DNA of 64,000 nt from assembly GCA_012932865.1 (NCBI GenBank), contig SAXG01000089.1:62001-126000 (forward strand), in the 5' to 3' direction. The translations under genes were made by a program, and so were the position numbers. Below, piece by piece: positions 54,750 to 64,000 of this stretch. The DNA is from Amylostereum areolatum (taxonomy: Eukaryota > Basidiomycota > Agaricomycetes > Russulales > Stereaceae). The notes below the pieces were generated by a model, which saw only the letters and a program-made list of their open reading frames with translations, searched no databases and was not told the DNA's origin. How positions within the stretch are numbered: position 1 is the stretch's first letter; the number at the start of each line of letters is the position of its first letter.

Positions 54750-56731
54750 CCCTACGGGTTCAACAAGACAGATCACCAATGTCCACCACCCCAAACGCAA
54801 CCAACACCTCCTCTACCAATCCAATCGTCTCACCCAACAATGTCGACCGCCTCCGCCTCGTCTGCAACAGAGCACACCACACTCAGCAGGAACGCGCCCT
54901 CTGCGGAGACTGCTTCATCGCTCGATCGGCAGCAATCTTCGCAATTAAGTCAGTACCTCCTCCGTCTAGGTCAGGACCAGACGGAAGAACAGGGGGTAAG
55001 CCGATTAGAAGCACACAGAAGAACCCTAACTAAAGCACCCGGATTCCTCACAGGTGCTAATGCAATCCCCGTGGCCCGGAGCCACGGAAGTCCCACCGCC
55101 CGATTCCCCGATCCTAGAGAGCCAGATAGCCCGCATGATAGCCGGAGTAGCGCTCGAACAAGCCAGAGAACGGATCAACGACCTCAAGAGGGAGTCAACC
55201 GACGTCCAGAACATCTTGAAGAACCACATCAAGATGCTCGACGGAGAACTCCATCAGCTAGACTCGAGGTACCTGACGCTCTCGACCGAAATGGAGGAGA
55301 GAGAGGTCAAGCTTCTTCGACGATTCAGGAAACTAGCGCAGCAGCTATACTCAACGTCGCAGAACTCCGAAAATTCCTTACTGAAGTCGGACATCGAGTC
55401 AACTGGCTCAACTGGGAAAGACACACCTTCCGTGCCGCTTATGAAGGAGAAATCCTCCGAAGGCAAATAGAAACTACCGGAGTTCCCCATATGTCGTCAC
55501 GCGACGGCCCAGACATCGACCTTATCTTCCATGGACATCACATCTCCCCGGGCTACACTATTCGACCCGATCCCATCACATCCGCCCTCGCCAGACCCCC
55601 GTTCCTTCCTAACGCCCCTCCACGACCCATCACTGCTCCCACACCGCCAGGATCCCTACCCATCCCCGGCATCACCCAGATTAACCCCGTCCAGCCTCCC
55701 GTCACTAGAAACGGATTACCTGGAGAGCGATCCGGACAGCCCCTGGCTTCCCCAGAGCCCAGACAACAGACCGGCAATCCGCGACCAGTACCTAGGACAT
55801 CTTCTCAGCTGCCCGCAATGCCTAGACCGACAACTCCATTCCTGGCATCTGCTAGCGACACTCCCATGCCATGGCACGGAGGTCTCCCTGCTTATCCCTT
55901 GTTCCTACATTCGCACTCCGACCACGATTGAGATTCCATCGCCCAGGATCCCCGAGTCACCTCACAGCGACGTAAACATGAATCTGTCGACCCCGACGGA
56001 AGACCACTCAAGCGGATCAGAGACGTCGGATTCTCCGATAAGTCGAGCGATAAAGAAATGCGACAAGATCCAGGAGATAATCGAGGAAATGATGGAAACC
56101 CATGCTCGCTGGAAACGAGACCGCGAGTCAACGGACAAATCGGACAGCTCGGCGGACGAACCGGACAGTCCGATGGACGACAAGACGAAGGAAGTAGCCG
56201 AGAATCCCTCGGACAAATGGAACAACGAGCCGACCACATGGACGCAAGAGAAGTGGGACGCGATTCCCGCGAAGCCGCGGAAACGCTGCTGGAAATGCGG
56301 CGAGCGAGGCCATCTCTGCTGAGACTGTCCCCGTCGCAAGAACACTCCCCCTCACTTCCCCCGATCGCGGTCTTGCTATCCCCTCCGACCACAGACTCCT
56401 CTTCCTCGCCCGAGCCCGAGCCATCCGGATATCAGCTACGGTCCAGGAACACTGATGTCCCACCCCCACCTCCGACGTACCGACGCTACCGCCCGTGCCC
56501 ACAGGCAGCTTCTGGGATTCCTCGCGTGACGTGAGAGCCTGACGCACGAAGCCGCCCAACACGCCACCGAACAGTGGTTGTACTGGGAGGACGCCATGCT
56601 CCGCACTCAGCGAGAACCCCCTTCGCGCTTCAACCACTCCTGGCGCGTCAACGATCTCTTCTGGAAGGAAGAAGATTGGGACTTGCAAGAAGCGGAAGAG
56701 TCGAAGGATCACTGGCCGGAGCCTTGGTAAG
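54750..56731 (+). pseudogene. Extra ORF module after pol of element F: coiled coil, Pro-rich region, second CCHC knuckle
   Basis: Three overlapping frames carry plausible coding sequence in succession: 55054-55470 (coiled coil, ALEQARERINDLKRE, LHQLDSRYLTLSTEMEER), 54840-55931 (VAELRKFLTEVGHRVNWLNW then Pro-rich) and 55531-56322 (acidic, ending RCWKCGERGHLC, TGA, DC). The last is a CCHC zinc knuckle whose Trp codon became TGA at 56320-56322; a tail rich in Trp (EQWLYWEDAM, LFWKEEDWDLQ) follows. Frame changes indicate decay. It looks like a second Gag-like nucleic-acid-binding protein. Elements B, D and G have no counterpart between pol and LTR. Function unknown. Confidence 0.45.
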
Positions 56732-57121
56732 CGCATGGAAGAACTTTCAATCATCATTACGCACTCGGACTTTCTCTCTCATCGTCATCATCGCGCTTTC
56801 GCATCCATTGTTACGATAATTCTCGGACTAATCACGGACTGCGCCCTCATTCGCACGCATATTTTCCTCGGACTTCTCTACTATACCGGTTCCTATCGCT
56901 ATGAGGAAGGCGAAACACTTGGCATTCTCTATGCGACGCGCTGGCCGCGCCGTTTACTTACGACTCAGTTTTGATTATGTACGAACTCTCGCTTACGATT
57001 GACGGCAATGATTACATCATTGCCCCTCCGCATCGTAAGGATAAAAGGGAAAGCCATAGCGACAACGACACCCTCAGACACCGTCTAACAAACCTACTCG
57101 CACCACCCAAACCAACCAAAC

Positions 57122-57508
57122 ATGTCTTCTACTCTCGCCTCCTCTTCGCGCAACCTCTCCACCGTCGACTCCACTCCTCCTACCACCCCTCCTCCCTCGC
57201 CTGTCCCCTCGCGCACTCCCACGCCCGACCCACGCGACGAAGAACTCCTTCGTCATCTCAAGCGAGTCACGGAACTCCTAAGCCGTCCAGATGTCGCTCG
57301 CGCCATGAAGAGGCCGAGAAGTCTCGACGAAGAAGCGTTGCAGGAATCGAAGCGGAGATGCAGTATCAAAGGAGTCTTCAAGAAGCACGGGCCCCGATTC
57401 AGACACCCCGACGACCCAGTCATGACAACGAGGATAGGGCATAGGCTAGGGTCTCCCACGATGGACGGGGAGGATATGAAGGTAGTGGAGTCGTGGGTGA
57501 AGCGGTAG
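57122..57508 (+). CDS. Small ORF in the 3' module of element F
   Basis: 128 codons from ATG 57122. Ser/Thr/Pro-rich start, then a helical, basic part (DEELLRHLKRVTELL; AMKRPRSLDEEALQESKRR). No family recognised. 56732-57121 upstream shows no gene I can support. Confidence 0.35.
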   Translation: MSSTLASSSRNLSTVDSTPPTTPPPSPVPSRTPTPDPRDEELLRHLKRVTELLSRPDVARAMKRPRSLDEEALQESKRRCSIKGVFKKHGPRFRHPDDPVMTTRIGHRLGSPTMDGEDMKVVESWVKR

Positions 57509-57583
57509 AATAGAATTCTATCGCCCGATTTCGAACAAACATAAGAAGAGTGAGCGTCAAGATAAGAAAAATCAGAAAACACG

Positions 57584-57807
57584 ATGCAGCCCACTCAGTC
57601 ACCCGATCTCACAATGTTCACTGCAACCACTCCACGTTCACTCGTCATCGTCATAAGTGTGATCGTAACACTTACCGTCCTTACCGCCCTCACATAAATG
57701 ATCTTCATCCAACGATGGCGTCGACCGAACAAACGTGTTCAAGAACTTCCCATGGAACCCATCCGATTCGCGAATCTACGAGACGTCGATTCTAGAGAGG
57801 GGGATAG
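57584..57807 (+). pseudogene. Short single-pass membrane ORF just before the 3' LTR of element F
   Basis: From ATG 57584, 37 codons end in a hydrophobic run (SLVIVISVIVTLTVLTALT) at TAA 57695-57697. The same frame continues with MIFIQRWRRPNKRV, a typical basic stop-transfer sequence, to the purine tract (AGAGAGGGGGA) before the LTR. Read across the stop it would be one membrane helix with a cytosolic basic tail. The position matches that of env-like genes in some plant and insect retroelements, but there is no ectodomain. Confidence 0.35.
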
Positions 57808-58358
57808 TGTTACAACTCCAATAAGGTATCTCATTCTCCCTTACCTTACTCGGAAGGACGTCGCTAAACGACGGATTACGACTGTGCCCCAGTTCGTAAC
57901 CGTCTCAACGACACGACCACGACAGTGCCACAGATTGTCACCGTCTCAACGGCATAGCCACGATGGTGCCGCAGATCGTCACCGTCTCAACGGCATAGCC
58001 ACGATGGTGCCACAGTCTCGTCCCCATAGATACTTGATACAACCGTCGCTCAATGTACATATGTTTACTCGACCTCCTTTCTTATAAAAGGAGGCTCAAC
58101 GAACGAGCTATTCCCCAGCTCGTTCTCTTTGTAAATACAGGACTGTTCTGAATAGAACCTCCTCTTAAAACACTAAAGAGAATCCTAAGCAAACTAAGTC
58201 GATACGCTCGCCTAAGTCTTCCGTGAAGACTTACTGCTTCGCCTATCGACCTTCACCTTCGTGCAAACCGAGACGTCTGGATCACCTGATCCCACTTCTC
58301 ACGCGTAAGAGTACTGTAGCCTGAGCTGCTTGTCACATGATAAGGACCGTCCTTAACA
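57808..58358 (+). repeat. 3' LTR of element F
   Basis: 551 bp, TGTTACAACTCC to GTCCTTAACA. TATAAAA at 58083 and AGCTCGTTCT at 58117-58126 (34 nt apart). Contains the same roughly 36 bp direct repeats as the other family-3 LTRs. Confidence 0.95.
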
Positions 58359-59092
58359 GGGCCCCTGACCCATTCAAGGGTCCCTCGGAGGTGAATGGGG
58401 TATGGATCGTTGAAGGGAAGGCGCAACAGGTTGGCCCCTCAATGCTGGTGGAGGCGGCAACGGAGACGGGATATTGCTACTACGCGACAGTGGGCGAGTG
58501 TCTAGGGAGCGACGGCCAGAGCGCCATCTACGTGGGATGGGTACGCAACCACGCCTACGCCCGTACGTCACCACTCCCCTTGTGCCAAACTCGTGCTGAC
58601 CCGCAAACAGCGATGATAGTCTTTATTATCTGCAACGTCAACTGGGCCCTCCCGCTTAGCCCAAAACTTCCTACTTCTTCCTCCATCGCTGCGGACTGGT
58701 ATTGGGCGTTCAACCTCTGCCTCGGCACCCTCATTGCCCCTCCCTCTCTCGTCGCCAAGAACATCGCTCGCATCGTGGACGCCCACCTTCCTGCCATGCT
58801 GCACCACGTTGTAGGGCATGAAGGTTACTCCGTCTTTGTATTCCCCGAGTGGGGAAACCTGATGCCCATGCTGACAGAGGAGCCCTGGGGGCCGCTTAGC
58901 AACGTGGTGGAGTATCTGGCCCACGCGTGCCATGCCATCTATCTGTTCTCCTACTCAGCAGTAGAGCAGTCGCTCTACAAGCTGATCGTGGAGGCGCGCG
59001 AGGTGTCGGCTTACCAGATCTCGCACGAGGTGCAGGAAAGGGCCGCAGCCATAGAGAAATGGCGGAGTGAAGGGTTATACTTACGCCAGTAA
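58359..59092 (+). pseudogene. 3' remnant of an unrecognised gene
   Basis: An open frame enters from the LTR and runs 244 codons to TAA at 59090. Features: ETGYCYYATVGECLGSDGQ, a hydrophobic stretch (MIVFIICNVNWALPL), WYWAFNLCLGTLIAPP and a helical end (YQISHEVQERAAAIEKWRSE). The start and probably upstream exons were lost with the LTR insertion. No family recognised. Confidence 0.4.
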
Positions 59093-59385
59093 GTGAGAGC
59101 AGCTAGGCTAGTGGGAAGACGGTTGTCTTCCTGCTGTTACCTGCACGTTCTCCACTTCACTTTTTCTATTGCCCTCCACGTTGTCACAGGTTATCTCGTA
59201 TCGCCCCGTCGGAATGACCCGTTACCTTTGTCCTACCTATGCCGCTTGTCTCCCATTCCCCACGTTGCTTACCATTGTCTTCCCATTCTGATATCCCTTG
59301 GTCTCCGCTATCGCTACTATCGCCACCCCCCCTTCTCCATGATATGTTCCTAAACGCCCGCCTGTACGTATACCTGCATGATGAT

Positions 59386-59983
59386 TGTTGATCCCCCTCT
59401 TTACCTGTTATCTCTATCTATTCTATCCAGAGCTACAGCAATCTGTCCCTCAAGTCCTCCTAGCCCAAAGTGACACAGTCGGGCTGACTGTGCGCTCAGT
59501 CATCCGATCAATGCACAGTCAAGTGACTGTGCACTCAGTCATCCATGACAGAATGCACAGTCACTAGACAGAATGCACAGTTCATTGACTGTGCGCACAG
59601 TCCATTGCACAGTTGATCCAACGCATGAACAAACAAAGGGCAAAGAGGTATTTAAGGAGAGATGAGCGGAAGAGAAAAGAGAGAGACTGCCACCGAGACA
59701 GACCCCACACGCACGCCCTACTGTAAAGCTTACTGTAGCTTACTCTGGAAACCCCAGCCCACTGTTCCCATACACCTTGTAGCTACTTACTGTAGTACCT
59801 ACTCCGTGTCACAAATAAACGCATAACCCCAACTCTTCTCTCATAAGTTTCGTTTAGACCACCCAGAGCGGTGTCTAGCGTTGCTCCTCCTACCTCCCCC
59901 CCCTCACACACACCCCTGAAGGCGTAGTACTCAGGCTTCTGACGTTGTGTGAGCAACCACGAACCTTGTAGACGCTTACAACA
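59386..59983 (+). repeat. Possible solo LTR of another retroelement
   Basis: Bounded by TGTTG and CAACA, with a TATTTAAGG box near 59649 and AATAAA near 59813, as expected for an LTR. Flanking five-mers (ATGAT, ACCTC) do not match, and no second copy is in the window. Confidence 0.3.
59476..59605. repeat. Alternating GACTGTGC / GCACAGTC array
   Basis: About eight copies of the octamer in alternating orientation, spaced 10-20 bases, with CAGTCAT in between. Could be a cluster of protein-binding sites in the LTR-like U3 region. Confidence 0.6.
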
Positions 59984-60246
59984 ACCTCACTCGAACACCT
60001 AGGAAAATCCGGGAAAGAGGAAAACCCGATTGACTTAGTTTCGAAAAGACCTTAACCCCCTTTTCGCTTGACAGTGTATCGTTTATCTCTCCACGCCATT
60101 CCATGACGATGACAAGCCACCTACAGTACGCCATCTTTCTCTCATTTTCTTCATATCGGGATGGTATTGTTCTTTGAATAACTTATTGTATTTATGTTCT
60201 GCCAACACACCTATATTGTAGTTAATACGTGCTCGCGACTGTTGAA

Positions 60247-60322
60247 CGTTAAACATTGAACATTGAACATTGAACATTGAACATTGAACATTGAACATTG
60301 AACATTGAAAGTTGAACATTGA
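60247..60322. repeat. 7 bp microsatellite (TTGAACA)n
   Basis: About ten tandem copies, one with a GTT variant near 60311, 260 bases upstream of the POLD2 start. Confidence 0.95.
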
Positions 60323-60395
60323 TCGATGACCCAAACTAAGCTTACCTGGCCGTAGGTCCGTACACTATATCGTAAACTTCACGTGACGCGCATTG

Positions 60396-60538
60396 ACGCG
60401 TCCTCGAACGGAACGAACGCGTCGCGAACTTGTTCGCCTTCATCCGCGATCTACTTTCTCCGCGACTCTTCGCCGAATTGCCCAGCATCTAATGGCACTC
60501 GCTCAGGAGCTGTGAGTTACGCCCATGATAGCACGCGT
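60396..60538 (+). promoter_or_regulatory. Three MluI cell-cycle boxes (ACGCGT) upstream of POLD2
   Basis: ACGCGT occurs at 60396-60401, 60417-60422 and 60533-60538. This is the binding site of the MBF factor that drives G1/S transcription of DNA-replication genes in yeasts. Three copies in 143 bases before a replication gene are unlikely to be chance, though binding in this fungus is inferred. Confidence 0.65.
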
Positions 60539-60581
60539 CCCATGCTGAATTTTCGATAGCGCGACTTTGTCAACCCCGCTC

Positions 60582-62321
60582 ATGCGTGTATCTAGCAATG
60601 TTCTTCCTCCGACAGAAAGGACGCCCTCGTTCGTCATCGATGCCGCCAATAGGTCTTACAAGCATCAATATGCTAACATTTACTTTCTGCGTCTTCGACT
60701 GCTCCGAGAATTCGTGGAGACAGAAGCGCATAGAAAATGGGACCAAGTTTCCGGTGATGTCCCTTCACGCGTCTGCGCGCATTGTGCCAAGTATGCTGAC
60801 ATGCCTTCTTGTGCTACAGGCTCCCCAAATCTGGTCCCCAGAGTCCTTGAGGTCACCAAGGGACAACTATGCTTTGTCGTGGGGACGGTGTACATGGACA
60901 TGCCACTGAAGCCCAACGTTCTTGAGGATATAGGGCGAGACGTGCGTCCTCATCGTCTGCCAAATACTGTCGTTTCTGATGCTTGATCCCAGCAATCTAT
61001 CCCAGCACCTCCTCCCCTCGAAAAGATCTGCTCCCCCGACGATAGCATCATGTTAGAGGACGAGTCAGGTCGTATCAGACTTGTAGGCGACAAGGTTCAA
61101 AACGCGCTTCTCGTAACCGGGGTCATTGCTGGAGCCTTGGGTGTGGAGACAAATAATGGTGATTTTGAGGTGGTAGACTTGTGTTTTGCGGGCATGGCCC
61201 CACAAGAGGACGAAGACGAAGTTGTAGATGGCATGGACATTGATGGTGCGCGTTGTCCGCTCTCCATCACCAGCACATGGTTTGCCCTAATGTGTTATAT
61301 ACAGAAGATCAACCAGAACCTTCCGGCGAGCCAGAAGATTACGCTGCATTTGTTTCTGGGCTCGACGTCGGCTCGCTAGTGCCTGTAGACGCGCATATAC
61401 AAATGCTCGTTGAATATCTCTCCGGAGAGGAAGGCGGTACAGAAGACCAGTCATTCTCTTCTCACATATCTAGACTTGTTGTCCTCGGAAACTCATTGGC
61501 ACCCATTGGGACATCTGGGACTGGGGAGGAGGAAGAGGAAGGGAGGGACAAGAAAGCGGTATGCGCGTCCACTTGGCGTATTGCTTCTAATTACCTACAC
61601 TTTTTTCTAGCGGAAGTATGGACATGACAATACCTCGTTCTCTCCACATCCCATTCTTAACCTCTCCGGCCACCTTCTTGACATTGCTCACTCTATGCCT
61701 GTCCACCTGCTCGCTGGAGCCTCCGATCCGTCCGGTACGATAATGCCACAACAACCTCTCCCAAGGGCAATGTTTGGCGAAGTTTCCAACTATGCATCCT
61801 TCACTTGCGAAACAAATCCCACGTATCTTCGCCTAGGTCAAGGGTCCCTCGAAGATTCTGACACAGAGGCTGAAATCAACGGCGTTTCGTCGTCCAAAAC
61901 GTCTCGGACATCAATAAGAAGAAAACCCTGTACTATACTGGCGTCCTCTGGCCAGCCTATAAACGACATGTTCAAATATTTGCCCACACCCCCCGCCACA
62001 CGTCTCAACTTGGCCGAGTCCACTCTTCGATGGCGACACATGGCACCTACAGCTCCGGACACGCTATGGTGCCATCCGTTCTTTACGATGGATCCTTTCG
62101 TCCTCTTACAGACACCGGATATATATGTGAGCGGTTGTCAACCTCGATTTGCTACTCGGTTAGTTCGAGACGGCGTCCGTAGATGTCGAATCGTGCTTGT
62201 GCCTTCGTTTTCGGAAACGGGCGTACTGGTTCTTATCGGGTTGAAGTCTTTGAATGTTCGAACCGTAAAATTCGCGGTCCGCGGGATGTCCAACGAAGTG
62301 GTGAATGGGACGGATCATTGA
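60582..62321 (+). CDS. POLD2: DNA polymerase delta small (B) subunit
   Basis: Exons 60582-60753, 60820-60941, 60993-61245, 61305-61558 and 61611-62321 join to a 503-residue frame without stops. The protein matches the fungal Cdc1/Pol31 and animal POLD2 family: N-terminal YKHQYANIYFLRLRLLREFV, OB-fold region (KGQLCFVVGTVYMDMPLKPN; VTGVIAGALGVE; FEVVDLCFAGMAPQ) and the inactive calcineurin-like phosphatase domain (YAAFVSGLDVG; RLVVLGNSLAP; PVHLLAGASDPSGTIMPQQP; ASSGQPINDMFKY; HMAPTAPDTLWCHPF; PDIYVSGCQPRF). It bridges the catalytic subunit to other subunits of the lagging-strand replicase in the nucleus. The start is the first ATG of the exon that leads into the conserved region. It appears functional and marks the right border of the transposon island. 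Confidence 0.95.
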
Positions 62322-63776
62322 AGGCACCGCAGTCGTAGAACGTCTGAACATCCGTACGTCCTATCGCGTCTGATTCAGCGTCGAAGCGGTACTAATTACG
62401 ACTGCAGCACACCTGACCGCCTTCTGTGCAAGTACGAATGCTCACTGCACCTTGGTTGGATCCTCTGGATCGGTAGCGGCATAGCCATGAGGGTGATCGC
62501 ATTTCGTTACCTTACATCTGATGGCCTATGGTTATCTATCTCTGAATCACTCGTTTTGAACAACGTAAGTGCCCAGACATCGTGGACGCATATCAGCCGA
62601 AACACATACTTAAAGCTACGGTGCAACGGGTTGCCCTTGAAGGTGAGGTTATCGATCTATCATCACGCATCATCTGAAAACAGGTTGCGTGTAAGCCTGC
62701 GTTTGAACCAGGCAGCCATCAGCTGTCCTGCATTGGTGCCCTCGACCTACCTCCGAGTCTTGAAACCGATCAACTTATCTGGCGTAAACTTGCCAGGCAC
62801 GATTAATAATGAGAATGCATGTGGGTCGTTCGAGAAGGAGATATCTTGCTCTAGCCATGTAAGCCACAGGAAGTTCATCCACGGAGCATAGCTGGCACCG
62901 CGACGGGTATCTCGGCATTCGACATGTTTCCACACGGACGCGTGGGTTTTCCGTGGGTGAAGTTCTCAAGGGTTCCGTCATCGCCAGTGAGAAAACGTCG
63001 TACTTCCGACGCACAGGCGCCAATCGCACAGGATTGACCTGACCTCGCATTCGACACGGGTGCAATGACCTACACCAGATATGTCTTCCCATGATCATGG
63101 CTGCGGACGGCGCTCCTCAAGGATTATCTCTTTCCGGACGCATGCACTAGGGTGAGATGAAACCACCACTTCTGTCCAAAACTCTTCGGGCGCAAGTTAT
63201 CCTTCAGCACTCGGGATCTCGACAACGTTGACGAGATATGCAGGTCAACAAGTCGATACTGACTATGCTCGCAAGGTAGAGATTGTTTCTTGTCGCTCTC
63301 GACGAACAGTAACCAAATCGAACTTAATTTTCCAGAATTGACACGAATACATGGCGTAGTAGTCCTCACAATAACTTCTCAGGCTATCACATAAGATCAC
63401 AGTATGCGCAGCCCTTCAAATTTAGGCCCTGTACTTGTAAGGCCATGTGAGAAGTCATCTGTCCAGGGCACCCTAACTGTGCGAGTGTTTGCACTATCCG
63501 AGGCCTTTCAAGAAGACCCACCAATCATTCGGGTCTCTTCCTTCCTTCTGCACGCCGATGGTTCCACTGCGAGGCGGTCTTCCGTCACACTCGACCCGCT
63601 CCGGGGAGTTCGTGGTCATACATTCCTGGTTACGTCCGCATTTATGGCTCCCATGCGTTCATTGAACCTTTCGCACGACTCCAGGACGGCACGCCGTTAT
63701 AACTACCATGCTTTTCGGCAGGGTCATCTTCGCCTCCCATATTCTTGACTTCAACCCGTCCACGATCTAAACAACG
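62322..63776. other. Intergenic region without a supported gene
   Basis: Open frames at 62487-62891 and 63404-63748 lack recognisable domains, codon bias or intron signals and are probably chance. No tRNA or repeat was found. The last 200 bases before 63777 should include the promoter of the next gene. Confidence 0.5.
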
Positions 63777-64000
63777 ATGCAGCTTACTACCCTTCTTCTC
63801 CCTTCTATGTTAGCCATCGTCGCGCGTGCCCAATATGGTGCGCCCATTCCGGCCGGCCCTGCAACATCTGCAGCACCTGCGGCGGCGCCGACTGCCCCTG
63901 CGAACACACCCGGTCGCGTTAATGTATGTGCAAGGCATCTTCACGTCTGTATGTGCTGACGGCAGTTCCATGCGAAGGTACAAGTTGCTCCAGGAGGGCA
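63777..64000 (+). CDS. Secreted protein, N-terminal part
   Basis: Exon 1 (63777-63923) encodes a signal peptide (MQLTTLLLPSMLAIVARAQ) and an Ala/Pro-rich linker. A 42-base intron (63924-63965, GTATGT...GGCAG, branch CTGAC) follows in phase 0, then FHAKVQVAPGG until the window end. The layout, signal peptide plus Ala/Pro linker plus a VQV-(x)-PGG strand, resembles cupredoxin-like extracellular proteins of basidiomycetes, but too little is visible to be sure. Confidence 0.6.

Larger units (their letters stand above)
29688..58358 (+). mobile_element. Ty3/gypsy chromovirus, family 3 (element F), opened by nested insertions
   Basis: The 5' half is 29688-31314 and the 3' half is 48815-58358. The two halves are shown to be one element by the ATTCC duplication on both sides of the insertion 31315-48814: removal gives a continuous gag that aligns base for base with element E. 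It carries gag, pol and a further ORF module before the 3' LTR. The outer flanks (GTAAC and GGGCC) do not match, so the ends may have recombined with another copy. Confidence 0.85.

Noticed and set aside
57584..57807. Calling the membrane ORF an envelope gene
   Set aside because: There is no signal peptide, ectodomain or fusion-like segment; only position and one helix support it.
60247..60322. Short regular repeats resembling a CRISPR array
   Set aside because: A 7 bp perfect tandem repeat without spacers in a eukaryotic sequence is a microsatellite.
62487..62891. 134-codon ORF right of POLD2
   Set aside because: No domain, no introns, and no conservation evidence; intergenic open frames of this size are expected by chance.

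Overview
The window is a transposon-dense island from a basidiomycete genome, most likely an Agaricomycete (mushroom-forming) fungus. The evidence is chromodomain-bearing Ty3/gypsy elements, a Plavaka-type DNA transposon, genes cut by many 50-70 bp GT-AG introns with CTAAC/CTGAC branch sites, and an intact gene for the small subunit of DNA polymerase delta at the right edge.

Layout. 1-1596 is the 3' end of a + strand Ty3/gypsy element (family 1: integrase, chromodomain, LTR). 1597-9041 holds three unrecognised, intron-rich, decayed genes: one (+) at 1597-4305, a convergent one (-) at 8208-4569, and a divergent proline-rich one (+) from 8573 that is cut off by the next element. 9042-16555 is a family-2 element (-) with gag, pol and two LTRs. 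16556-17506 is the 3' scrap of a related + strand element. 17517-26460 is a family-1 element (-, target duplication GGAGT), itself hit by a non-autonomous Plavaka-like element (18388-19677) and by a solo family-3 LTR (23882-24432). 26466-29687 is repeat-rich DNA with no firm gene.

29688-58358 is one family-3 element (+), called F, opened by nested insertions. A solo family-1 LTR sits in its 5' LTR. At 31315-48814 its gag is split by a second family-3 element (E, -, target duplication ATTCC). E has lost most of pol and carries a 6.8 kb Plavaka transposon (31478-38240) and a young family-1 element (G, 38437-45536, target duplication GTGAT). A solo family-2-like LTR sits in F pol. F also has about 3 kb of extra ORFs between pol and its 3' LTR. 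58359-59092 is the remnant of an unknown gene. 60582-62321 is the intact POLD2/cdc1/POL31 orthologue with three MluI cell-cycle boxes upstream. The window ends in the first exons of a secreted protein.

The three retroelement families share features that look like one mechanism. A 10-11 nt stretch lying 33-34 nt downstream of the LTR TATA box is complementary to the sequence starting 2 nt after the 5' LTR, which is Tf1-like self-priming geometry. Gag ends at GG(A/G)TTTTTGA with pol in the -1 frame in five of five junctions. In families 1 and 3 the roughly 1.0-1.35 kb leader before the gag ATG is almost free of ATG in every frame, yet carries reading frames in phase with gag.
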